Source: Aquibaculum sediminis (GTDB lineage: Bacteria; Pseudomonadota; Alphaproteobacteria; Kiloniellales; DSM-21159). Taken from it: a DNA stretch of 64,000 bases. This document shows, in pieces, positions 43,353 to 51,557 of this stretch (the stretch's first letter is position 1; every line of letters begins with the position of its first letter). Location: positions 1 through 64,000 of the forward strand of contig NZ_JBFCVK010000011.1 of assembly GCF_040712085.1 (NCBI RefSeq), in the 5' to 3' direction. The translations under genes were made by a program, and so were the position numbers. Below the pieces are notes generated by a model that had not been told where the DNA came from, did not search any database, and saw nothing but the letters and a program-made list of their open reading frames with translations.

Positions 43353-44018
43353 ATGAACAGACCGGAGCACCAGGGATTTCGCCGCATCGCCCGAGAAACG
43401 ATGAACGACCGGGTGTACGAAGAGATTCGCCGGGTCGTCATGGGGGGGCAGCTTCAGCCGGGATCCTCGGTCACCATACGAGGGCTGGCCGAGAAGCTGG
43501 GCACCAGCACCATGCCGGTGCGCGATGCCCTTCGCCGCCTGCTCGTTGAGCGCATTCTGGAAGTGGATGGGCAGCGCCGCTTCCGCCTGAGATCGCTGAG
43601 CAGGGACGAATTCGAGGAGATTTTGGCGCTGCGCTTGCAGCTTGAGGGCGATCTGGCGGAGTTGGCGGCGCTGGTGATCACTGAAACGGATTTGGCGACG
43701 CTGCGCGAGATCCAGTCGCAGATCGAAGCCAACCTGTCACGGGACGAGAATTTCCTGCGCTCCAACCAGGAGTTCCATTTCCACCTCTACGCCTGTGCAC
43801 AGCGGCCGATCACCATCGAGATCATCGAATCCCTCTGGCTTCAGGTTGGCCCCTTGCTCAACTACTACAGACAGCGGCATGGCGGCGACGTCGCGATCCA
43901 GCATCACCGAAACATCATTCTGGCGCTGCAGGAGCGTAACCCCATTGCCGTGCGCACCGCAGTACAGGCGGACCTGCGCGACGCTGCTGCGGTGATACTC
44001 GAGGAAATGCGGGCGTAG
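43353..44018 (+). CDS. GntR family transcriptional regulator (FCD domain)
   Basis: A 221-residue DNA-binding protein. The winged helix (VYEEIRRVVMGGQLQPGSSV, IRGLAEKLGTSTMPVRDALRRL) occupies residues 18-80. The all-helical FCD ligand domain follows (ILALRLQLEGDLAELAA, NQEFHFHLYACAQ, QHHRNIILALQERNP) with conserved His residues for metal or carboxylate binding. It is co-oriented with the aminotransferase upstream. It probably binds the palindromes at 41937 and 45382 and responds to an acid intermediate. Confidence 0.9.
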   Translation: MNRPEHQGFRRIARETMNDRVYEEIRRVVMGGQLQPGSSVTIRGLAEKLGTSTMPVRDALRRLLVERILEVDGQRRFRLRSLSRDEFEEILALRLQLEGDLAELAALVITETDLATLREIQSQIEANLSRDENFLRSNQEFHFHLYACAQRPITIEIIESLWLQVGPLLNYYRQRHGGDVAIQHHRNIILALQERNPIAVRTAVQADLRDAAAVILEEMRA

Positions 44019-44043
44019 AGCCGACCGGCTCTATCTCTTTAAT

Positions 44044-44106
44044 GTAGAACGGATTCGCGCATTCAATCTGAACCCTGGGTGATTCAGATTAACGCGATCC
44101 GGTCTA
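44044..44106. terminator. Long imperfect inverted repeat between convergent genes
   Basis: AATCTGAA (44065-44072) pairs exactly with TTCAGATT (44083-44090). The outer parts, GTAGAACGGATTCGCG and CGCGATCCGGTCTAC, pair with one mismatch and one bulge. The hairpin lies between the GntR gene and the convergent ATPase gene and could serve as a bidirectional, factor-aided terminator. No long T-tract is present. Confidence 0.5.
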
Positions 44107-44117
44107 CGGCACTCCGC

Positions 44118-45173
44118 TCAGGCCTCCTGCGCGTCGATGAACCAGGTGTCTTCGGGGTTCCATTGCAGTGTCACCTTGTCCCCGATGCTGAAGCGGGGCT
44201 CTGGCGGCAGCACCGCCACCATCTCCTGGCCGATTGCGGTGTCGAGCACGTACTTGACCGTCTGTCCGAGGTAGATGGTGTCGCGCACGGTCGCCCGGGG
44301 ACCCTCGACGTCCTGAGCATTCAACTGCAGCTTTTCGGGGCGGATGATCATGCAGTGCTCGCGCGCCGAGGAAGGCGGCTGGCCGCAGGCAACGGAGCCC
44401 CCTTCGCGCAGGTGCATCGACCAGGCGCCGTTCGCGCCCTGCACGCTGCCGGACAGGAAATTTGCGGTGCCCAGGAAGTCCGCCACGAAGCGGTTGGTCG
44501 GGCGCATATAGACCTCTTCCGGGGTGCCGAGCTGCTGCACCCGCCCCTCGTTCAGCACCATGATGCGGTCGGAAAGGGAAAGCGCCTCCTCCTGGTCATG
44601 GGTGACCAGCACCGTCGTGATGCCCAGCTTGCGCTGCAGGGCGCGCAGCTCAACCTGAACCTCCTCGCGCAGCTTGCGATCGAGCGCGCCGAGTGGTTCG
44701 TCCAGAAGCAAAATCTCGGGTTCGAACACGAAGGCACGCGCCAGGGCCACCCGCTGCTGTTGGCCGCCGGAAAGCTGCGAGGGCTTGCGCTCTGCGAGGT
44801 GGTCCAGCCTGACCGTTTGCAGCGCGGCGCTCACCGCGGCTTCGATATCTTTGCTGGCATAGCGCCTCACCCTCAAGGGGAAGGCGATGTTGTTGAAGAC
44901 GGTCATGTGGGGGAAGAGCGCGTAACTCTGGAAGACCAGGCCCACATTTCTCTGGCCGGTGGGAAGCTGTGTGACATCCCTGCCGCCAATGTGTATCCGC
45001 CCGGCGCTCGGCTGGGTCAGCCCGGCAACCAGATTGAGCAGTGTCGTCTTTCCGGAGCCGCTGGGCCCCAGAATGGTAACGAGCTCCCCTTGCTTTACAT
45101 GCAGGCTGGCCTTGTCCACGGCATAGAAACTGCCATAGGCTTTCGAAATCTCAGCAAGGGAAATATCGCTCAA
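44118..45173 (-). CDS. potA: Polyamine-type ABC transporter ATP-binding protein (PotA family)
   Basis: A 351-residue ATPase. Walker A is GPSGSGKT at 36-43, signature QLSGGQQQRVALARAF, Walker B EILLLDEPLGALD and switch LVTHDQEEALSLSD. A C-terminal TOBE domain (IRPEKLQL; VRDTIYLGQTVKYVLD) is typical of PotA/FbpC ATPases. The start is TTG, seven bases after a strong GGAGG. It is divergent from the binding-protein gene and serves the permeases downstream of it. Substrate class is inferred from family only. Confidence 0.9.
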   Translation of the reverse strand: MSDISLAEISKAYGSFYAVDKASLHVKQGELVTILGPSGSGKTTLLNLVAGLTQPSAGRIHIGGRDVTQLPTGQRNVGLVFQSYALFPHMTVFNNIAFPLRVRRYASKDIEAAVSAALQTVRLDHLAERKPSQLSGGQQQRVALARAFVFEPEILLLDEPLGALDRKLREEVQVELRALQRKLGITTVLVTHDQEEALSLSDRIMVLNEGRVQQLGTPEEVYMRPTNRFVADFLGTANFLSGSVQGANGAWSMHLREGGSVACGQPPSSAREHCMIIRPEKLQLNAQDVEGPRATVRDTIYLGQTVKYVLDTAIGQEMVAVLPPEPRFSIGDKVTLQWNPEDTWFIDAQEA

Positions 45174-45381
45174 ATTAACCTCCTCCCAAGGTCAGATGCA
45201 CCATCGTCCCGAGCATTTCTGGCCGCAATCCGAGAATATCAAGACAAAGGTGCAGGACTTCCTGGAAATGCAACCCTATTGCCAGATTGTCAGCCTGAAA
45301 TACCTCCGGGTGCCGAGGCTTTGCGATACCTCTGTATTTGCCACTCGGCGGGACTCCTTGCAACGACAGCTTCTTGTCTTC

Positions 45382-45397
45382 TGTGATCACATATGCC
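45382..45397. promoter_or_regulatory. Operator-like site upstream of the binding-protein gene
   Basis: TGTGATCACATATGCC is identical to 16 bases of the palindrome at 41945-41960. The left half is only partly conserved (CTTCTGTGA). It lies 71 bp before the binding-protein ATG, in the divergent region with the ATPase gene, so the importer and the catabolic genes probably share a regulator. Confidence 0.65.
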
Positions 45398-45467
45398 AGA
45401 CTCCTCTGTCAAGGCTGCAAGGCTGTCATGCAGCCGGTAACAAGCAATCAGGAGCAGGAGGTTGGAA

Positions 45468-46490
45468 ATGAAAAGGCGTGTCGCGGGGACTCTCGGCAGT
45501 CTCCTTGGTGTTCTCGCGCTGAGCGCGACCACGGCTTTGGCGCAGCCGAGCGAATTTCGCATGATCGAAGCTGGCGGGCCGTCGGGTGAATCGATCGAGG
45601 TTGGCTACATCCAGCCGTTTACCGAGCAGACCGGCATTACCGTCGTCCGGGAGAACCCCGCCGGCCTGGGCAAAGTCCGCGCCATGGTCGAGTCCGGGAA
45701 CATCATGGCGCCCATCACCGAACTGAGCAGCGGTGAGCTCGAGCAGGCCAAGGCCCTCGATCTGTTGGAACCCCTGGACTGGGACAAGATCGATCCCGAG
45801 CCGATTTTCGAGGAAGCGAAGGACGAGTACGGTCTGGGCTGGCAGTTCTATTCCACAATCATGGCATGGCGCGAAGGCGAGAAGCCGCTGACCAGCTGGG
45901 CAGACCTTTGGGACGTCGAGAACTTCCCAGGCGCCCGGACCTTCCCGGACTATCCGAACTACATTCTGCCGATGGCATTGATCGCCGATGGCGTGTCCGT
46001 CGACGAACTCTACCCGCTGGACCTGGACCGTGCTTTCGCAAAGCTGGACGAGATCAAGGATCACGTGGCGGTCTGGTGGGATGCCGGCGCACAGCCGCCG
46101 CAGCTCCTTCAGGACAACGAGGTTCAGTACGCCGTTGCCTGGTCCGGGCGTGTCACCGACGTCGAAGGGGTCGAGTACACCTTCGAGGAAGGGCAGCTCG
46201 ACCTGACCTACTTCGCGATCCCCAAGGGCACGTCTGACGAGGTCAAGGACGCGGTCTATAAGCTGATGCACGTCATGACGGTCGCCGAGAATCAGGCCGC
46301 GGCCGCCGAGGTCGTCTCCTACACCGGGCCCAGCGAAGGCCTGGATCCTCTGCTGCCGCAGGATCGTCTGGACAAGTTCCCGACCGTTCAGCAGAACCGC
46401 GACGTGCAGTTCCTGATCGATGCGCAGTGGTGGTACGACAACGCGGAAGAAGTCGAGCTGCGTTGGCAGGAATTCAAACTCGGCCTGTAA
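45468..46490 (+). CDS. potD: ABC transporter periplasmic substrate-binding protein (PotD-like)
   Basis: A 340-residue binding protein. The signal peptide MKRRVAGTLGSLLGVLALSA ends at TTALAQ. The mature part has VGYIQPFTEQTGITVV, MVESGNIMAPITELSSGE and a C-terminal FLIDAQWWYDNAEEVELRWQEF typical of polyamine and related family 1 binders. The ATG at 45468 follows AGGAGG at 45456-45461. It is first in a plus-strand operon with two permeases; a strong stem-loop separates it from them. Ligand could be a polyamine, an amino acid derivative or another cation. Confidence 0.85.
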   Translation: MKRRVAGTLGSLLGVLALSATTALAQPSEFRMIEAGGPSGESIEVGYIQPFTEQTGITVVRENPAGLGKVRAMVESGNIMAPITELSSGELEQAKALDLLEPLDWDKIDPEPIFEEAKDEYGLGWQFYSTIMAWREGEKPLTSWADLWDVENFPGARTFPDYPNYILPMALIADGVSVDELYPLDLDRAFAKLDEIKDHVAVWWDAGAQPPQLLQDNEVQYAVAWSGRVTDVEGVEYTFEEGQLDLTYFAIPKGTSDEVKDAVYKLMHVMTVAENQAAAAEVVSYTGPSEGLDPLLPQDRLDKFPTVQQNRDVQFLIDAQWWYDNAEEVELRWQEFKLGL

Positions 46491-46517
46491 GGGCTGGTGC
46501 TGCGACCGAGCAAGAAT

Positions 46518-46548
46518 GACGGAGGCGGCTGCCAGGGCCGCCTCCGTC
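46518..46548 (+). terminator. Stem-loop between binding-protein and permease genes
   Basis: GACGGAGGCGG pairs perfectly with CCGCCTCCGTC (11 bp, 9-nt loop), followed by TCTTGTCC. Such hairpins after binding-protein genes lower permease expression or stabilise the upstream message rather than fully terminate. Confidence 0.6.
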
Positions 46549-46589
46549 TCTTGTCCACGAGGGGCGTGCCGGGATGAAGTGGGGCGGTG

Positions 46590-47468
46590 ATGAGCGTTGA
46601 GTCCGAGACCAGAGGAGTGTCACAGCCAGAGCGTGCCTCCTGGCTAGCGCGCCTCCGGCCCGGCCAGGGTGTGGCTCAGGCGCTGCCTGCCCTGATCGTG
46701 ATCATCCTGCTGTTCAACATCCCGATTGCGATCATGCTGGGGTGGTCCTTCTATCCGCTGGACACACCTCTGGCGAACTACGAACAGGTTTTCTCCCGAA
46801 GCGTCTATATCAAGGTGATCGGCAACACCTTCTATATTGCCGCCTTGACGACACTGTTCTGCTGCCTGCTTGGCTATCCCTTGTGCTACTGGATGTGGAA
46901 GCTCTCCCCGCGCTGGCGCTTGATCATTGCCGCGACGGTGGTGTTGACCTTCTGGGTGTCCATCCTTGTGCGCACCTATGCCTGGATCGTCATTCTCGGC
47001 AACGACGGCATCGTCAACCGCCTGTTGATCTCTTGGGGACTGGTGGAGTCCTCGGTGTCGTTTCTCTACAATCAGACCGGCGTCATCATCGGCACCACCA
47101 ACGTTCTCCTGCCTTTTCTGGTGCTGCCGCTCTTTGCATCGATGATGCGGCTCGACAGGCGTCTTCTGCTGGCGGCCGAATCGATGGGCGCGTCGAAGCG
47201 GATGATATTTTGGCGCATCTTCTTCCCGCTGACCGTTCCCTCCCTCGCATCCGGTGCGATTCTGATCTTCATTCTCACGCTGGGTTTCTTCATCACGCCG
47301 GCGATTCTGGGCGGCGGCCGTGTGCCGATGATCGCCAACATGATGGACGTGCTGATCAACCGTCTGCCGCGCTGGGAAATGGCGGCTGCGATCTCCGCCG
47401 TGCTGCTGGCCATAACGATGGTCTTCTTTGCGGTGTACCAGTGGCTGAACAGTCGGCAACAGACATGA
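46590..47468 (+). CDS. potB: ABC transporter permease (PotB family)
   Basis: A 292-residue inner-membrane protein with about six transmembrane segments (first: ALIVIILLFNIPIAIMLGWS). LLAAESMGASKRMIFWRIFFP is the EAA loop that contacts the ATPase (E, A and G conserved). LVRTYAWIVILGNDGIVNRL is typical of PotB. The ATG at 46590 directly follows an in-frame GTG; either could be used. It is followed by the second permease after 22 bp. Confidence 0.9.
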   Translation: MSVESETRGVSQPERASWLARLRPGQGVAQALPALIVIILLFNIPIAIMLGWSFYPLDTPLANYEQVFSRSVYIKVIGNTFYIAALTTLFCCLLGYPLCYWMWKLSPRWRLIIAATVVLTFWVSILVRTYAWIVILGNDGIVNRLLISWGLVESSVSFLYNQTGVIIGTTNVLLPFLVLPLFASMMRLDRRLLLAAESMGASKRMIFWRIFFPLTVPSLASGAILIFILTLGFFITPAILGGGRVPMIANMMDVLINRLPRWEMAAAISAVLLAITMVFFAVYQWLNSRQQT

Positions 47469-47490
47469 AGAAGGGGACAGGGGCTTGAGC

Positions 47491-48327
47491 ATGGCAGGCA
47501 TCACGGGATCTCGAGAGAAGGGCAGCGGCTCGGAAGCCTTGCCGGATCGATTGGGCCGCTGGACGGTCACGGTCGTGGCCGCAGCAGTGCTGCTGTTTCT
47601 GACGCTGCCGATCCTGATCGTGGTGCCCATGTCCTTCTCCAGCGCCGAAGCGCTGACCTTCCCGCCGCCCGGATTGTCGTTGCGCTGGTACGAGTCCTTC
47701 TTCGGTGACGCGCGCTGGCTGCAGGCCGCGCGCACCTCGATCATCGTGGCACTGGCATCCAGTACGCTGGCCGCCGTGCTTGGCAGTGCGGCTGCCTATG
47801 GTCTGGTGAGGGGCAACTGGTTGGGGCGCAAGGCGGTCGAGGCGAACTTCCTCCTGCCCCTCATCGTGCCGCAGGTGATCACCGCCCTGGCGCTCTACAT
47901 CTACTTTGCCCGCCTGGGAATTCTGGGCACGCTGCCAGGGCTGATCATGGGGCACACGGTGCTCGGCCTGCCTTACGTCGTGCTGATCATGTCGGTCGCC
48001 ATACGCTCCTTCGACGTGCGCATCGAGCAGGTGGCCCTGTCACTGGGCTCCTCCTGGCAGCGCATGTTCGTCACCGTGGTGCTGCCCAATCTGGCGCCCA
48101 GCTTGGCCGCGGCCTGGCTGTTTGCCTTCGTGATCAGCTTCGATGAGGTGATCATTACCTTCTTTCTGGCCGGCGCGAACGAGACCATTCCCAAGCGCAT
48201 GTTCAATGAGCTGATGCTGCAGGTGAATCCCACCATCACGGCAATCGCGACGCTGCTGATCGCGGTCAGCATCATCACAATCTCGTCGCTGGCGATCCTG
48301 GCGAGGCGGAGCGGTCTGCTCAAATAG
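47491..48327 (+). CDS. potC: ABC transporter permease (PotC family)
   Basis: A 278-residue inner-membrane permease, partner of the preceding one. Hydrophobic segments include VTVVAAAVLLFLTLPILIVV and TLLIAVSIITISSLAIL. The EAA loop is RIEQVALSLGSSWQRMFVTVV with the conserved ALSLG. FPPPGLSLRWYESFF and WLFAFVISFDEVIITFFLAG are typical PotC blocks. The ATG at 47491 was chosen; a TTG two codons earlier is possible. Confidence 0.9.
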   Translation: MAGITGSREKGSGSEALPDRLGRWTVTVVAAAVLLFLTLPILIVVPMSFSSAEALTFPPPGLSLRWYESFFGDARWLQAARTSIIVALASSTLAAVLGSAAAYGLVRGNWLGRKAVEANFLLPLIVPQVITALALYIYFARLGILGTLPGLIMGHTVLGLPYVVLIMSVAIRSFDVRIEQVALSLGSSWQRMFVTVVLPNLAPSLAAAWLFAFVISFDEVIITFFLAGANETIPKRMFNELMLQVNPTITAIATLLIAVSIITISSLAILARRSGLLK

Positions 48328-48433
48328 CGCCGCCGCTGGCGGTCGTTCCGCTGGCCGGGCGGGCATCGGGGCGCGGAGGGTCAGCCCGTCACCTTTGGAG
48401 GGGTGCGGACTGACCTGTGGGACGCGATGACGT

Positions 48434-49936
48434 TTATTCGCGGCCTTCGATCGCCACGCTGTGCAGGGTCCATTCGCCACCTGCATTGATCAGCGAGAAG
48501 CCGTCGAATCCCCCGGAGAAGGCCGTGTCCTGGGCCTGCAGCACCACGTTGCCGTTCACCGCGACCGTCATAGCGCCGTCCTCCTGGCGTTCCCAATCCA
48601 GCGATACCGTCTGATCGTTGGCCAGCGACAGAGATGTGCTGTCCAGCACCACCTGGTCGTCGCTTGTCATGCGCAAGAGCGCCAAGGATTCGGCATTGTC
48701 GTCGAGATAGGCCAGGCGGTAGCCATGGCCGAGGTGGCTGTCGCGATAGGGGCCGATGTTGACCTGGCTGCCGGCGAGGTCGCGTCCCGATAGTTCCGTG
48801 GTGATCCGGAAGCTTTCGGGAATAGCCACGGCGGTGTGGGCGGTCGCCACCCCGCCCTGGGACGGCAGGCGGATGCCCAGTTCCCGTTCCAGAACCGAGC
48901 CCAGCAACTCCAGGCCGACGCCTTCCACAGTATCCCTACGCGGCGGGTCCATGCGGCTGGTCAATCCGCCGTTGCGTACGGAGAATTCGCCCGTCGCGAT
49001 ACGCCACCTGGGGTTCGAAGTGTAATCGCCGTCTTCGAAATTGTCGGACAGCAGGGTGACGAACTCACTGTCGTCGCGCTCGTCGAGCTCGGCGGCATCT
49101 TCATCCTCGGCGGCATCGCCTTGCAGACGGCTGAGAAGCTCGGCCGAAACACGGCCTGTCGGGTCCATCCCGGCGTCGGACTGATAGGTCCGGATCGCCG
49201 TTCGGGTTGCCGGACCAATGACACCATCGGCCGGGCCGGCATCGTATCCACGGTCATTCAGACCCTGCTGGATGGCGGCAATGTCGTTGCTCGTCAGATT
49301 GTCGCGGTCGCTGCGGTTGCTGTTCGCGCGCAGATCCTCAAGCAGTTCCGCTGTGGCTCGGCCCGTCACGAGGTAGCCTCGATCGCGCTCATAGGCCCGG
49401 ATCGCCTCACGCGTCGCATCGTTCATTTCGCCGGAAACGGTCGGAATGCGATAATCGCGCTGGCGCAATTCGGATTGAATTGCCGCGATCATGTCGGCCT
49501 GGTCGTCGGTGGCCTCGTCGGTTTCCTGGGCGCGGGTGTCCGCTTCGGGCTCCTCGGCGCGGCCGAAACGCTGCTCGACGCTTTCGTCTATGTGATTCAG
49601 CAGGGACTGCGAGGGCTCGCCCGTCACGAGCAGGCCTTCATCATTCTGATAGGCCTCGATTGCCCTGCGCGTCTGTGATCCCATCATGCCGTCTTCCGGG
49701 CCGGCCTGGTACCCGAGGCGGTTGAGCCGGGCCTGGATCTCCAAGACACTGCGCGATTGCGCGAGCTGTATGAGGTCTGCCCGACCTGAAGTGGATTGGG
49801 CGCCTACGGAGCTGCGATCCGGAGCTGCCCAGGCGTGTGTGTCGGCTCCCTCGACAGTTGCAAAAGCCACACCCGGCATTGCCGTGGTAGCCAAAAGAAC
49901 GGCGACGAGTGCTGTTGAATGTCGCTTGGGGATCAT
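48434..49936 (-). CDS. Secreted protein with three peptidoglycan-binding domains and a C-terminal beta-sandwich
   Basis: A 500-residue exported protein. Residues 1-26 form a signal peptide ending MPGVAFA. Three PG_binding_1 domains follow: VLEIQARLNRLGYQAGPEDG (near 65-115), IAAIQSELRQRDYRIPTVSG (near 150-200) and IAAIQQGLNDRGYDAGPADG (near 215-270), each with the helix-turn pattern TRxAIxxYQ. The linkers are acidic. Residues 290-500 (FEDGDYTSNPRWRIATGEFS; VSLDWERQEDGAMTVAVNGN) resemble a LamG/concanavalin-like sandwich. It may tether to cell wall and bind glycan. No catalytic motif is visible. AGGAGG precedes the ATG. Confidence 0.75.
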   Translation of the reverse strand: MIPKRHSTALVAVLLATTAMPGVAFATVEGADTHAWAAPDRSSVGAQSTSGRADLIQLAQSRSVLEIQARLNRLGYQAGPEDGMMGSQTRRAIEAYQNDEGLLVTGEPSQSLLNHIDESVEQRFGRAEEPEADTRAQETDEATDDQADMIAAIQSELRQRDYRIPTVSGEMNDATREAIRAYERDRGYLVTGRATAELLEDLRANSNRSDRDNLTSNDIAAIQQGLNDRGYDAGPADGVIGPATRTAIRTYQSDAGMDPTGRVSAELLSRLQGDAAEDEDAAELDERDDSEFVTLLSDNFEDGDYTSNPRWRIATGEFSVRNGGLTSRMDPPRRDTVEGVGLELLGSVLERELGIRLPSQGGVATAHTAVAIPESFRITTELSGRDLAGSQVNIGPYRDSHLGHGYRLAYLDDNAESLALLRMTSDDQVVLDSTSLSLANDQTVSLDWERQEDGAMTVAVNGNVVLQAQDTAFSGGFDGFSLINAGGEWTLHSVAIEGRE

Positions 49937-50283
49937 GGTCAGATACCTCCTGATTATCGCAACTCTATCGATTAGAGATGACCATTATCTGATCATGTTC
50001 AATGAGAAGCGCGAAACTGAGCCGCGAAGCGATTACAATTAAATGCGTAAATGCGGTCTGTGCCAGTTGCCTTACAAGGGGTATTGCATGGCCTCACTGT
50101 GACTTTGTGGGTTCTATTTCAATCTGACCATCGTCAAGCGCCGCTGAGGGAGTGCAGCCTGTTCCGGCGCCTGCCTTTCGGGGGCGATGGTGGCGCCGGC
50201 TGAGTGAACTGGCGAACGCTTGTCGCCAGTCAAAGTGGTCTCTAAGCTGCGCGAAGGTGTTGGCTCAACGTCCGGAAAGAAGA
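49937..50283. other. 347-bp divergent intergenic region
   Basis: It separates the divergent peptidoglycan-binding and serine-hydrolase genes and is AT-richer near 49970-50120, as expected for two promoters. RBS-like AGGAGG (minus) and GGAAAGAAG (plus) flank it. I see no clear operator palindrome or RNA gene. Confidence 0.4.
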
Positions 50284-51465
50284 ATGACCAGTCTCAAAGC
50301 CCTGGCTTCAGTCGGTATGATTGGCCTGCTTGTCGGCGGCCTGCCGAAAACCTCCTCAGCCCAAGATGATCTTGCCGAGCTGCTCACACCCTTGCGCGAA
50401 GCGCAGGGTTTGCCGGCGCTTGCTGCGGCGGTCAGCCGGGAAGGGGATATTGTCGCCGTGGGAGCGGTCGGCACTCGGGTGCAGGGGATGGACCTGCCCG
50501 TTACCGTTGATGACCGCTTCCACATCGGCTCCGATACCAAGGCCATGACCGCCACCATTGTGGGCAGCCTGGTGGAGCAGGGTGCTCTGCGGTGGGACAG
50601 CCAGGTGGGCGAGGTGCTCGGCAATCGTATTGAGGGCATGAACCCGGCGCTGGCCGAGGTGACGCTCACGCAGTTGCTGTCGCATTCGAGCGGCATTCCA
50701 AGCGACACAGAGGAATTCCTTGAACACTACTTCTCTCCGGAAGCGGCGGAGCTGAACCTCGTCGAGGCGCGACTGTGGGCGATCGACCAGATCAAGGGGG
50801 AGGCCCCGGTTGTGCCGGATGGTCCTTCGCCCTTCCAGTATGCCAATTTTGGCTACCTGATCACCGGTGCGATGGCCGAAGCGGCGGCCGGGCGCCCCTG
50901 GGAAGCGCTGATCCACGAAATGATCTTCGACCCGCTGGGCATGGAGAGCGCCGGGCTGGGGCCGCAGGCCACACGCGGACTCTACGACGCGCCAGTCGGT
51001 CATTTGGCACAAGATGACGGTGGGCTGACTCCCATGCTCTGGGGGCCTGCGGCCGATGTGCCGGCTCTGCTTGCGCCGGCGGGGGCGGCGCACATGTCCG
51101 TGCTGGACTTCGTGCGCTGGGGCGCCTGGAACGCCGCGGCGGGAGACCCCGACCCTGCCATCGTCACGCGCGAGACCCTGGCCCACCTGCATCGCGCCGA
51201 GGTGCGCACACCTGTTCGTGAGAACCCACCGCCGGGCACGCCCGATCAGGGCGAGTATGCAATGGGGTGGGGTGTTGTTACGCCCCCCTGGGCGGATGGA
51301 CCGAAACTTATGCACAACGGCTCAAACGGCATGAATCTGGCCAAGATCCTGGTCGACCGTGAACACGAACTGGCCATCGCCGTCGTCACCAATGCGCCGG
51401 GGCACGCCGCGGACGAGGCTGCCGCGCAGGCCATGGAGCAACTCTTTGCGCGCTATGGCCAGTGA
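50284..51465 (+). CDS. Serine hydrolase, class C beta-lactamase family (first of two)
   Basis: A 393-residue penicillin-binding-protein-like hydrolase. Residues 1-26 (MTSLKALASVGMIGLLVGGL to SSAQ) are a signal peptide, so it acts in the periplasm. The active-site triad is visible: SDTK at 83-86, QYANFGYL (YxN) and MHNGSNGM (HxG). The core TQLLSHSSGIPSDTEEF is a family hallmark. The family includes esterases, D-aminopeptidases and beta-lactamases; without a gene neighbour hint the substrate is unknown. It ends four bases into the next frame's region and is likely co-transcribed with the second hydrolase. Confidence 0.85.
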   Translation: MTSLKALASVGMIGLLVGGLPKTSSAQDDLAELLTPLREAQGLPALAAAVSREGDIVAVGAVGTRVQGMDLPVTVDDRFHIGSDTKAMTATIVGSLVEQGALRWDSQVGEVLGNRIEGMNPALAEVTLTQLLSHSSGIPSDTEEFLEHYFSPEAAELNLVEARLWAIDQIKGEAPVVPDGPSPFQYANFGYLITGAMAEAAAGRPWEALIHEMIFDPLGMESAGLGPQATRGLYDAPVGHLAQDDGGLTPMLWGPAADVPALLAPAGAAHMSVLDFVRWGAWNAAAGDPDPAIVTRETLAHLHRAEVRTPVRENPPPGTPDQGEYAMGWGVVTPPWADGPKLMHNGSNGMNLAKILVDREHELAIAVVTNAPGHAADEAAAQAMEQLFARYGQ

Positions 51466-51557
51466 GCGTGGTGCGCTGGACGCGAGCAGCGTCTTGGCTG
51501 TGCCGGAAGGTGGGTCACGGTGCAAGTCGAGGCGCTTATGATCAGGAGGATGGGTGC

